32,123 nucleotides of DNA. Source: Streptomyces rubellomurinus (GTDB lineage: Bacteria; Actinomycetota; Actinomycetes; Streptomycetales; Streptomycetaceae). Position numbers and translations under genes: made by a program. The notes beneath the pieces were generated by a model. The model did not search any database and was not told where the DNA came from. It was given only the letters and a program-made list of their open reading frames with translations. The stretch lies in contig NZ_JZKH01000088.1 in assembly GCF_000961885.1 (NCBI RefSeq), positions 1-32,123 of the forward strand, read 5' to 3'. Of the stretch, positions 17,021-23,677 are shown in pieces (within the stretch, counting starts at the first letter, position 1; the number at the start of each line of letters is the position of its first letter).

Positions 17021-18361
17021 ATGAGCGCCGCAACGCCGCTCCCGCAGGAGCGCCGCCTGGTCACCGCGATCCCCGGTCCGAAGTCGCAGGAACTGCAGGC
17101 CCGCAAGCTGGGTGCGGTGGCGGCCGGTGTCGGCACCACCCTGCCGGTGTACGTGTCCCGCGCCAACGGCGGGGTGCTGGAGGACGTGGACGGCAACTCG
17201 CTGATCGACTTCGGTTCCGGCATCGCCGTGACGAACGTCGGCAACAGCGCCGAGGCCGTGGTGGCCCGGGCGAGCGAGCAGCTGGCCGCGTTCACGCACA
17301 CCTGTTTCATGGTGACCCCGTACGAGGGTTACGTGGCCGTCGCCGAGCAGCTGAACGAGCTGACCCCGGGCGACCACGAGAAGCGCACCGCGCTGTTCAA
17401 CTCGGGCGCCGAGGCGGTGGAGAACGCGGTGAAGATCGCCCGCGCCTACACCAAGCGCACCGCCGTCGTGGTGTTCGACCACGGCTACCACGGCCGCACC
17501 AACCTGACCATGGGCCTGACGGCGAAGAACATGCCGTACAAGCAGGGCTTCGGCCCGTTCGCCCCGGAGATCTACCGGGTGCCGGTGGCCTACCCGTACC
17601 GCTGGCTGACCGGCGCGGAGAACTGCGCCGCCGAGGCGGCCGCGCAGGCGATCGACGTCATCACCAAGCAGATCGGCGCGGAGAACGTCGCCGCGATCAT
17701 CATCGAGCCGATCCAGGGCGAGGGCGGCTTCATCGAGCCGGCCAAGGGCTTCCTGCCGGCGATCGTGGAGTTCGCGAAGGCGAACGGCATCGTGTTCGTC
17801 GCGGACGAGATCCAGACCGGCTTCTGCCGCACCGGCCAGTGGTTCGCCTGTGACGACGAGGGCATCGTCCCGGACCTGATCACGACCGCGAAGGGCATCG
17901 CCGGCGGTCTGCCGCTGGCCGCGGTGACCGGCCGCGCCGAGATCATGGACGCCGCGCACGCGGGCGGCCTGGGCGGCACCTACGGCGGCAACCCGGTGGC
18001 CTGTGCGGCCGCGCTGGGCGCGATCGAGACGATGAAGGAGCAGGACCTCAACGGCAAGGCGCAGCGGATCGGCGAGGTCATGCTGGGCCGTCTGCGGGCG
18101 CTCCAGGAGAAGCACGAGATCGTCGGCGAGGTCCGCGGCCGCGGCGCGATGGTCGCGGTCGAGCTGGTGAAGCCGGGCGGCAAGGAGCCGAACCCGGAGG
18201 CCACCGCGGCGATCGCGAAGGCCTGCCACGCCGAGGGTCTGGTGGTGCTGACCGCCGGCACGTACGGCAACGTGCTGCGCTTCCTGCCGCCGCTGGTGAT
18301 GCCGGAGCACCTGCTGAACGAGGGCCTGGACATCCTGGAGGGCGCGTTCACCGCCGTCTGA
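17021..18361 (+). CDS. gabT: 4-aminobutyrate--2-oxoglutarate transaminase
   Basis: 446 residues, class III PLP-dependent aminotransferase. It transfers the amino group of GABA to 2-oxoglutarate, giving succinate semialdehyde and glutamate. Visible: phosphate-binding NSGAEAVENAVKIAR (127-141), VVFDHGYHGRTNLT, IIIEPIQGEGGF (228-238), VFVADEIQTGFCRTG (Asp262 holds the PLP ring) and the Schiff-base lysine in LITTAKGIAGGLPLA (Lys291). The segments match bacterial GabT well. ATG 17021 has GGAG six bases upstream. Product fits the ALDH across the locus. A strong terminator follows. Confidence 0.93.
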   Translation: MSAATPLPQERRLVTAIPGPKSQELQARKLGAVAAGVGTTLPVYVSRANGGVLEDVDGNSLIDFGSGIAVTNVGNSAEAVVARASEQLAAFTHTCFMVTPYEGYVAVAEQLNELTPGDHEKRTALFNSGAEAVENAVKIARAYTKRTAVVVFDHGYHGRTNLTMGLTAKNMPYKQGFGPFAPEIYRVPVAYPYRWLTGAENCAAEAAAQAIDVITKQIGAENVAAIIIEPIQGEGGFIEPAKGFLPAIVEFAKANGIVFVADEIQTGFCRTGQWFACDDEGIVPDLITTAKGIAGGLPLAAVTGRAEIMDAAHAGGLGGTYGGNPVACAAALGAIETMKEQDLNGKAQRIGEVMLGRLRALQEKHEIVGEVRGRGAMVAVELVKPGGKEPNPEATAAIAKACHAEGLVVLTAGTYGNVLRFLPPLVMPEHLLNEGLDILEGAFTAV

Positions 18362-18415
18362 GCGGCGCCGCCGACCAGGTGGTGACTCCCGCCGGAGGGT
18401 TGTCCGGACAGCGCT

Positions 18416-18454
18416 GAACGGCCCGTGGGGACCTCTGGTCCTCGCGGGCCGTTC
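18416..18454 (+). terminator. Rho-independent terminator of gabT
   Basis: An 18-bp stem (GAACGGCCCG 18416-18425 with 18445-18454, continued inward through two GU pairs to GGACC/GGTCC) with loop TCT, followed by GGTTTCTC. It lies 54 bp past the gabT stop. Confidence 0.85.
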
Positions 18455-18591
18455 GGTTTCTCGAGGGGGCGCGAGGGGCGCCCCGGTGGTCGGCGCAAAA
18501 GACCGGTTCGGCGGCCGTGGGGTTGCCCGGGGCAGGGTGAAGATGATGTGCGGAATCGCTGAAGGCGCTCGGACGGGAACGGCGGGTGACG

Positions 18592-18597
18592 TAGTGT
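18592..18597 (+). promoter_or_regulatory. Candidate -10 for a leaderless PAP2 transcript
   Basis: TAGTGT ends eight bases before the ATG at 18606, and no Shine-Dalgarno sequence is present, so transcription may begin at the ATG. An alternative reading is an ECF-sigma-like pair GGGAAC (18575-18580) and GTCAT (18596-18600) 15 bp apart. Confidence 0.4.
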
Positions 18598-18605
18598 CAT
18601 CACGG

Positions 18606-19505
18606 ATGGACAGCGAGCCCCAGCCCCTGGCTGAGCCGTCCGCGGAGCCGCCCCCGGTGGGGGGCCCGCGGGCGCACCGCACGGACAACCAGGCCGACCC
18701 GGGAGGGTCGGCACACACCGAAGACCGATCGACCGACCGTCCGACCCACACCCCCCGGGGCGCACGGAACGGCGATCATCCAAGCCGCCCCGGAGCTCTC
18801 CCCCCTGCTCCGGGGCGGCTGTCCGCTGCCCTGGGCCGGGCGGCCCGCTCGGTGGCGGTGCCGGTGGTCGCGGCGGTGGTGCTGCTGCTGGTGTCCTGGC
18901 AGGTGGTGGTGGACGGACCGTTGCTGGGGCTGGACCGGGCGGTGCGCGGCGCGGTGCGCTCGGCCCGCCCGAACGCCGTCCTCGATCCGCTCGGCCACGC
19001 CCTGTCGGACCTGGGGAGCGGTGTCCCCGCCGTGCCGGTGCTGCTGGCGTGCGGCGTGCTGGCGTCCTGGTGGTGGCGGCGGGCAGGGGCGGCGCGCTGG
19101 TGGTGGCCGCTGCCGGCGGCCGCGGCGACGGCGGTGCTGATCCCGCTGCTGGTGGTGCCGGCGAAGGCGGCGTTCGCCCGGCCGGGCCCGCTCGGGGAGC
19201 CGCTGACGCCGGGGCAGTGGGGCTGGTACCCGTCCGGGCACACGGCGACGGCGACGCTCTCGTACGGGGTGGCGGCGCTGCTGCTGGCCCGGGCGGCGGG
19301 GCCGCGGACGGCCCGGGGGCTGGCGGCGGGCGCGGTGGCGCTGGCGCTCGGGGTGGGCGCGGGGCTGATGTGGAGCGACTTCCACTGGCTGTTGGACGTG
19401 GTGGCCAGCTGGTGCCTGGCCGTGCTGGTGCTGTGGGCGCTCGACCGGTGGCTGCCCCGGCCGAGCGGCCGGGGTCGTCAGGCCTCGGGGTCGTCGTTGC
19501 GGTGA
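18606..19505 (+). CDS. PAP2-family membrane phosphatase
   Basis: 299 residues. PAP2 (lipid phosphate phosphatase) enzymes hydrolyse lipid phosphates such as undecaprenyl or phosphatidic acid phosphates at the membrane. The three motifs are present: KAAFARP (187-193), YPSGHTAT (208-215) and SDFHWLLDVV (257-266; His260, Asp264). Hydrophobic helices at ~83-101, 140-156, 168-185, 215-232, 238-256 and 265-280. The first ~75 residues are an uncharged-to-polar low-complexity extension rich in Pro, Asp and Arg. In that extension, codons ~31-75 use A/T in third position far more than the rest, and two hairpins fall inside it, so the true start could be further downstream (for example GTG 18852). The -10-like TAGTGT favours 18606. 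The 3' end overlaps the opposing DUF2218 gene by 28 bp. Confidence 0.82.
   Translation: MDSEPQPLAEPSAEPPPVGGPRAHRTDNQADPGGSAHTEDRSTDRPTHTPRGARNGDHPSRPGALPPAPGRLSAALGRAARSVAVPVVAAVVLLLVSWQVVVDGPLLGLDRAVRGAVRSARPNAVLDPLGHALSDLGSGVPAVPVLLACGVLASWWWRRAGAARWWWPLPAAAATAVLIPLLVVPAKAAFARPGPLGEPLTPGQWGWYPSGHTATATLSYGVAALLLARAAGPRTARGLAAGAVALALGVGAGLMWSDFHWLLDVVASWCLAVLVLWALDRWLPRPSGRGRQASGSSLR
18693..18819 (+). repeat. Two hairpins in the PAP2 5' coding region
   Basis: Hairpin 1: 8-bp stem GCCGACCC (18693-18700)/GGGTCGGC (18705-18712), loop GGGA. Hairpin 2: perfect 13-bp stem GCCGCCCCGGAGC (18784-18796)/(18807-18819) with a 10-base C-rich loop. The second is as strong as the intergenic terminators of this window, yet lies 178 bp into the predicted reading frame. 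Confidence 0.75.
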
Positions 19506-19810
19506 ACGAGGCCGGCCTCGCCGTTGTCGCGGTGCCAGGCGACGACGAGTTCGTCGCGGGCGCCGAAGCGGACGAGGTGGCGGCCGACGACGTCCTCCAG
19601 GCCGGGCAGGTTCTCGCGCTCGCCCTCGACGACGAGCAGCAGGGCGTCCGGCTGGGCCTCCAGGGTGGCGGTGCCGGCGCCGAAGACGAGGGTGCCGCGG
19701 CCGGTCTCCTCGGAGAAGGTGGCGTCGATCTTGCGGCCCATGTGGGCGGCGAGCTGCTTGGCGTAGCGGGCGGGGCGGTCGGTGGCGACGCGCGCCTCGG
19801 AGCGGGGCAT
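19478..19810 (-). CDS. DUF2218 domain protein
   Basis: 110 residues matching DUF2218 across the whole length: PRSEARVATDRPARYAKQLA at the start, HMGRKIDATF, GRGTLVFGAGTATLEAQ and the middle VVGRHLVRFGARDELVVAW. The function is unknown; in actinobacteria such genes often lie with iron or siderophore genes and are regulated by iron. ATG 19810 has GGAGGG three bases upstream. A 19-bp site resembling the DtxR/IdeR iron box lies 27 bp upstream. It diverges from the MarR gene and converges with, and overlaps, the PAP2 gene. Confidence 0.85.
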   Translation of the reverse strand: MPRSEARVATDRPARYAKQLAAHMGRKIDATFSEETGRGTLVFGAGTATLEAQPDALLLVVEGERENLPGLEDVVGRHLVRFGARDELVVAWHRDNGEAGLVHRNDDPEA

Positions 19811-19836
19811 GGGCCCTCCAGGTTCGGGGAGGGAAC

Positions 19837-19855
19837 TTAGGGTCCCCTCACTGAA
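19837..19855 (-). promoter_or_regulatory. Iron-box-like site upstream of DUF2218
   Basis: The 19 bases from TTAGGG to CTGAA match 12 of 19 positions of the DtxR-family consensus TTAGGTTAGGCTAACCTAA. The position, 27 bp upstream of the DUF2218 start, suits repression. The match is partial. Confidence 0.35.
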
Positions 19856-19874
19856 GGACAAGCTAACGCAGATA

Positions 19875-19889
19875 CTGAGCTTGGCTCAA
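19875..19889. promoter_or_regulatory. Palindrome, candidate MarR operator
   Basis: CTGAGC-TTG-GCTCAA: a 15-bp inverted repeat with one mismatch, in the gap between the divergent DUF2218 and MarR genes, 89 bp upstream of the MarR start. MarR regulators commonly bind such palindromes and often their own promoter. Confidence 0.35.
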
Positions 19890-19977
19890 CATCTTTCCCG
19901 GCACTCGCCCACCACCGGCCACGGGTCCCGGAGCGGCGCCGATACGCTTGGGCGGACGCCTGCCGAGGAGACCGCCC

Positions 19978-20646
19978 ATGACCACCACGCCGACCGACGA
20001 CCCGGCGGGCGCCCCGACCGGCGACCAGGCGCACGCCGCCGGCCGCCCGGAAGCCGTCGACCGGGCCGACGACCGGACGGGTGAACAGGCCGGTGAGCAG
20101 GCTGCTGAGCGGGCCGGCGAGCAGGCCGATGAGCAGGTCGGCGAGCAGGTCGGCGAGCAGTTGGACGCCGCCGAGCTGGCCGACGCGATGACCAGGGCGA
20201 TCAAGCGCATCCGCCGCCGCACCGGCGAGCGCCTGGACCCGTACGGCATCACCCCCGGCCAGGCCCGGGCACTGCGCACGCTGGCGCACGCGCCCGGCTG
20301 CGAGCTGCCGGACCGCGCGATGCGGCTGAGCGACCTCGCCGACAAGCTGCACATCGCCCCGCGCTCGGCGACCACGGTGGTCGACGCGCTGGAGGAGGCC
20401 GGCCTGGTCGAGCGCAGCCCGGACCCGGCGGACCGGCGGGCCGTACGGATCCTGCTCACCGGGGCCGGACGGGCGGCGGTCGAGCGGATCGGGCGGGTCC
20501 GGGACGAGGTGGCGCAGGAGTACTTCGGCGAGGTCAGCCCCGCCGACCAGGCGGTGCTGCTGCGGGTGCTGCGCTCCGCCGAGGCGCGCTTCCTCGCGGC
20601 CGGGCCGCCGCGCCGGCCCGCGCACCCGGGCGGCGCGGCGCGCTGA
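19978..20646 (+). CDS. MarR family transcriptional regulator
   Basis: 222 residues. The winged helix-turn-helix covers ~85-175: QARALRTLAHAP, LSDLADKLHIAPRSATTVVDALEEAGLVERSPDPADRRAVRILLT (recognition helix in APRSATTVVDALE; wing with DPADRRA). A dimer helix follows. The N-terminal ~70 residues are an unusual acidic-polar extension; residues 35-62 are seven four-residue copies of the type Gly-Glu-Gln-Ala/Val. The ligand is not predictable; it diverges from DUF2218 and converges on the ZIP transporter, so a metal link is possible but unproved. ATG 19978 has AGGAG seven bases upstream, and TACGCT at 19943-19948 may be the -10. Confidence 0.85.
   Translation: MTTTPTDDPAGAPTGDQAHAAGRPEAVDRADDRTGEQAGEQAAERAGEQADEQVGEQVGEQLDAAELADAMTRAIKRIRRRTGERLDPYGITPGQARALRTLAHAPGCELPDRAMRLSDLADKLHIAPRSATTVVDALEEAGLVERSPDPADRRAVRILLTGAGRAAVERIGRVRDEVAQEYFGEVSPADQAVLLRVLRSAEARFLAAGPPRRPAHPGGAAR
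20080..20163 (+). repeat. 12-bp tandem repeat encoding GEQA-type units
   Basis: Seven 12-bp units (GGTGAGCAGGCC-like, some diverged) encode GEQA GEQA AERA GEQA DEQV GEQV GEQL. Unit length keeps the frame, so copy number can vary without breaking the protein. Confidence 0.85.
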
Positions 20647-20652
20647 GCCCGC

Positions 20653-20670
20653 CCCCGGCGGGCGCCGGGG
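20653..20670. terminator. Hairpin between convergent MarR and ZIP genes
   Basis: 7-bp stem CCCCGGC (20653-20659)/GCCGGGG (20664-20670), loop GGGC, in the 44-bp gap between the two stop codons. Confidence 0.55.
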
Positions 20671-20690
20671 AGGCGGCCACGGGGCCCGCC

Positions 20691-21452
20691 TCAGTTGGCG
20701 AGGCCGATCACCAGCCACATGAAGCCGACCCCGGCGAGGGTGCAGAGCAGGGTGCTGCGGGACGGGTGCGGGCTGTGCGCCTCGGGGAGGATGTCGGAGG
20801 TCGCCAGGTAGAGCAGGAAGCCGGAGAAGAAGCCCAGGTAGAGGCCGAGCAGGTGCTCCGGGATGGTGAAGGCCAGGGTGATCGCGGCGCCGGAGACCGG
20901 TGCGAGGGCGTCCGCCGCGAGCAGGGTGAGCGCCCGCCGCCGGTTATTCCCGTAGAGCCGGGTGATCGTGTACGTGTTGAAGCCGTCCGCGAAGTCGTGG
21001 GCCACCACGGCGATGGCGACGACGGTGCCGACCGTGGTGCCGGCCTGGAAGGCGGCGCCGATCGCGAAGCCGTCCATCACGCTGTGCCCGACCAGGGCGA
21101 GCGCGGCGGTCAGGCCGATGCCCTGCTGCCCTTCGCGCGGCCCGTGCTGGTGGCCGCCGTGGCTGTGCTCGGCGTACTCGCCCTCGTGACCGCGGTGGAT
21201 GGCGACGGCGCGCTCGACGACGTGGATGGCGAGGAAGCCGGCCGCGAACATCAGCAGTGCCTGCGGGACGCCGTGCACCTCGTCGGGAGCCTGGTGCAGT
21301 GCCTCGGGCAGCAGGTCGAAGGCGACCACGCCGAGCATCAGGCCGGCCGCGAAGCCGAGCACCAGGTGGCGGCGGTCGCCGGTGCGCTGGGCGACGAAGC
21401 CGCCGATCAGCGTCATCAGGAAGGCCCCGGCCGCGACGGCCACGGCGGTCAT
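20691..21452 (-). CDS. ZIP family metal transporter
   Basis: 253 residues with about eight hydrophobic helices. ZIP proteins import zinc or other divalent metals. The metal-binding helices are GHSVMDGFAIGAAF (~141-154) and VVAHDFADGFNTYTITRLYG (~165-184), both with the His/Asp residues of the ZIP translocation site, and the cytoplasmic loop HRGHEGEYAEHSHGGHQHG (~105-123) is His-rich. Substrate is likely Zn but iron or manganese is possible. ATG 21452 has GGAGG seven bases upstream and overlaps the stop of a 28-codon ORF (ATGA). Nothing here proves control by the neighbouring MarR gene. Confidence 0.92.
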   Translation of the reverse strand: MTAVAVAAGAFLMTLIGGFVAQRTGDRRHLVLGFAAGLMLGVVAFDLLPEALHQAPDEVHGVPQALLMFAAGFLAIHVVERAVAIHRGHEGEYAEHSHGGHQHGPREGQQGIGLTAALALVGHSVMDGFAIGAAFQAGTTVGTVVAIAVVAHDFADGFNTYTITRLYGNNRRRALTLLAADALAPVSGAAITLAFTIPEHLLGLYLGFFSGFLLYLATSDILPEAHSPHPSRSTLLCTLAGVGFMWLVIGLAN

Positions 21453-21535
21453 CGGGCCGCCTCCGCCGTCTGCCCGACCGCCTGCCCGACCGTCTGCCTG
21501 GTGCCGTCGTACGGTCTGCCGAGCGCTCTGCCCAT
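21449..21535 (-). CDS. Putative 28-residue small ORF coupled to the ZIP gene
   Basis: Starting at ATG 21535, 28 codons (begins MGRALGRPYDGTRQ, ends GQTAEAAR) end in TGA at 21449-21451, and this TGA overlaps the ZIP ATG (ATGA). A strong GGGGGAGAGG lies just upstream, and third positions are mostly G/C. It could be a translated leader that couples to the ZIP gene, or a chance ORF in GC-rich DNA. Two AGA codons, rare in such genomes, are unusual. No similarity is recognised. Confidence 0.35.
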   Translation of the reverse strand: MGRALGRPYDGTRQTVGQAVGQTAEAAR

Positions 21536-21714
21536 GCCTCTCCCCCCGGGGTCCGCCCGTGGCCGGGCCGACCGCCGACCGTACCGGACGGCCGTTCGAC
21601 GGAGATCGGCCGGGGTACCGTCCGGCCGGGCCCGCTCCTCAGCCTCCGGTCGGCGGTGGTGCGGCGCGCGCCGGGCGGGCCGTCAGGGTGAGCCGGGGCC
21701 CGGGGGTCCAGCAG
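21536..21714. other. Gene-free part of the ZIP to Mrr-like gap
   Basis: The 337-bp gap between the ZIP start and the Mrr-like gene's stop holds the small ORF, then this stretch of GC-rich DNA with no gene I can support, then the tandem arrays. The ZIP promoter should lie here; I see no clear -35/-10. Confidence 0.5.
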
Positions 21715-21789
21715 GCTCAGGAGCTCAGGGGCTCAGGGGCTCAGGAGCCCTGGGGCCGGGAAGCCCTGACGCCCTGACGCCCTGACGCC
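21715..21789. repeat. Two 8-bp tandem arrays, mutually inverted
   Basis: Four copies of GCTCAGGR at 21715-21746, then after a 16-base spacer three copies of GCCCTGAC at 21763-21786 (a fourth is cut at the stop codon). The units of one array are nearly the reverse complement of the other (TCAGGG versus CCCTGA), so the RNA can form slipped hairpins. The array abuts the stop codon of the minus-strand gene. Confidence 0.85.
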
Positions 21790-23484
21790 CTAGTGGCCCG
21801 CGCCGAACGGGAGGCCGAGGTGGGTGCGGGCGAGTTCGCGCAGGCCGTCGCCGTCGACCAGGTGGATGTGCCGGTGGCTCTCCTCGGCGGTGAGGTCCAG
21901 GGCCTCGTCGGTGAAGCGGCCGGTGGTCAGCCGCAGGCCGCGCTCGACGGACTCCTCGCGGACGCCCTCGGCGAGGGTGGCGATGTGGTCGGTGCCGACC
22001 GGTTCGGCGTCCCGGGAGGCCCAGACCAGCCAGCGGCCGGGCAGCGCGCTGCCGGGCGTGCCTTCGGCGGTGGCGACCAGTCCGGCCGGGCCGCGCAGCC
22101 GCACGCTCCACTCCGTCAGACCGCCCCGGGTGAGCAGGTCCCGCACCAGCTGGGCGAACTCGTTGGCGGACAGGTCGGCCGCGGCGGGCACCGCGGCGCC
22201 GGCCCGGGCGGCGGGCTGGACGGCCGTCCGGTCGTACGGGTCCGGGGTGACGGCGGCGCCGAGCTGGCGCAGCCGTACGAGCGCCTCGTCCTGCTCGGCG
22301 TCGGCGTAGACGCCCTCGTCGTCGCGTTCCTCGTACGGCGCGGCGGGCGGCAGCAGCCGGGTGCGGGCCAGCGCGTCGCGGTCGGCGTCCACGCTGACCA
22401 GGCAGAGCGGCTCGGCGGTGCCGGGCCGGCCGGCACCGGGCTCGCGCAGCCAGCCGTTGAGGACGACCCCGGCGAGTATCTCGTCGGTGTCGACGGCGTC
22501 GGCCGCCTGCAGCGCGCGCAGGGCGAGCCGGGCGACCAGCCGCAGGTAGTCGGTGGCGCGGTCGGCGGGCGGGCGCGGCACGGGGGCGATCTCGCCGTCC
22601 GGGGCGAGCCGGTAGCCGGTGAGCGAGGGCACCAGGTCGAGCGGCGGCAGGTCGAGGTCGAGGACGGCGGTGCGGGTGAGCGGCCGGAAGACCGCCCGGC
22701 ACGGGGCCGGGAGGTCCTGGGTGGCGGTCTCGGCCGCGGCCAGCGCCCGCTCCAGCAGCGACTCGACGGCGGCCGGTTCGGCCTGCCGGTAGGCCCGGCG
22801 GCACTCCTCGAGGCTGTCGTTGTACTCGCGCACGGCGCGGGCGCGGGCCTCCTCGGCCTCCTCGTGGGCGCGCCGGGCGTCGTCGGCGGCCGGGCTGCCG
22901 GCCTCGGCCCGGCGGGTGCGGAACTCGCGCAGGGCGCGCTGGTGGGTGAGCCGGGCCTGGGCCAGTTCGCGCTGGTAGCCGGAGTCCAGCAGGCGGCGGG
23001 AGGGGCCGCTCTCGGGGTCGGCGGCGGGCGGCTCGGCGGGGGCGAAGTCCTCCCAGCGGGGCTCGGCCTCGGTGTCCGGGCCGGGGCCGTCCGCCGCGAA
23101 GGGGCGGGGTTCGTAGCGGCGCAGCTGGCTCTCGAAGTCCATGGCCGAGACGGGCAGGGCGGCCCGGCGCAGCAGGTCGGCCAGCCGGTCGTGCTCGGTC
23201 CGGACGGTCTGCGTGCGGTGGTGGGTCAGGGCCGCGGCCCGGGCGTGCGCCGCGACCGCCTCCTGCTCGGAACCGGACGGGCCGTCACCGGGCGCGCCGT
23301 CGCCGTACGGTTCGGGGGCAGTGCCCTCCGGGCCGGGGGCACTGCCGCCCGGCTCGGCGGCGCCCCGGTCCGGGTCGGCGTCCTGGTCGACGCCGAGGTC
23401 GCGGAACACCGAGGCCAGGAAGCCCGGTTGGGGGAAATGCGCGGTCGCGGTGCCGTCGGGCCGGCCGTCTGCTGAGTACTGCAT
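21790..23484 (-). CDS. Mrr-like restriction-fold protein with degenerate catalytic site
   Basis: 564 residues. Order: Pro/Gly-rich N-terminus (~1-75), a long coiled coil at ~168-255, a conserved middle domain at ~270-380 (DLDLPPLDLVPSLTGYRL, TDYLRLVARLALRALQAADA, VVLNGW, LCLVSVDADRDAL) and a C-terminal Mrr-like domain at ~437-564 (LSANEFAQLVRDLLTRGG, GLRLTTGRFTDEALDLT, IHLVDGDGLRELARTHLG). The middle plus Mrr order is that of a known actinobacterial restriction-endonuclease-like family. The usual catalytic motifs, GVDAV and QAKR, read here as GLVAT (468-472) and WASR (488-491): the catalytic Asp and Lys are lost, so nuclease activity is unlikely. ATG 23484 has GGGGGA nine bases upstream; ATG 23502 would add six residues. 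It lies 193 bp downstream of the 608-residue gene, on the same strand. Confidence 0.7.
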   Translation of the reverse strand: MQYSADGRPDGTATAHFPQPGFLASVFRDLGVDQDADPDRGAAEPGGSAPGPEGTAPEPYGDGAPGDGPSGSEQEAVAAHARAAALTHHRTQTVRTEHDRLADLLRRAALPVSAMDFESQLRRYEPRPFAADGPGPDTEAEPRWEDFAPAEPPAADPESGPSRRLLDSGYQRELAQARLTHQRALREFRTRRAEAGSPAADDARRAHEEAEEARARAVREYNDSLEECRRAYRQAEPAAVESLLERALAAAETATQDLPAPCRAVFRPLTRTAVLDLDLPPLDLVPSLTGYRLAPDGEIAPVPRPPADRATDYLRLVARLALRALQAADAVDTDEILAGVVLNGWLREPGAGRPGTAEPLCLVSVDADRDALARTRLLPPAAPYEERDDEGVYADAEQDEALVRLRQLGAAVTPDPYDRTAVQPAARAGAAVPAAADLSANEFAQLVRDLLTRGGLTEWSVRLRGPAGLVATAEGTPGSALPGRWLVWASRDAEPVGTDHIATLAEGVREESVERGLRLTTGRFTDEALDLTAEESHRHIHLVDGDGLRELARTHLGLPFGAGH

Positions 23485-23630
23485 CGGTCGTCGTTCCCCC
23501 ATGCTCGTCCGACACCTGCCCGGGGCGACCGAAGGCCCTTCGGCCCCGCCCCTGTCGGACATTGTCCACCGAACCGGCTCGGTGGTCAGCCAGGTCTCCG
23601 GGTCGGTACCGCTCGATACCGCTCGATCCC

Positions 23631-23654
23631 GGCCGACCCCCGGGCCGGTCGGCC
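23631..23654 (-). terminator. Hairpin after the 608-residue gene
   Basis: 8-bp stem GGCCGACC (23631-23638)/GGTCGGCC (23647-23654), loop CCCGGGCC, 23 bp past the stop at 23678. It may separate the two large genes into two transcripts. Confidence 0.45.
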
Positions 23655-23677
23655 CCCGCGGTGGACGGCCCCGCGCG

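Noticed and set aside
20080..20163. A CRISPR-like short repeat.
   Set aside because: Units are contiguous without spacers and encode an in-frame peptide repeat.
21790..23475. A 560-codon plus-strand frame opposite the Mrr-like gene.
   Set aside because: Gly/Val/Arg-rich shadow; the minus-strand frame has the coiled coil and Mrr motifs.
23600..23630. Short direct repeat with GATACCGCTC units between the two large genes.
   Set aside because: Only two partial copies; too little to call a site.
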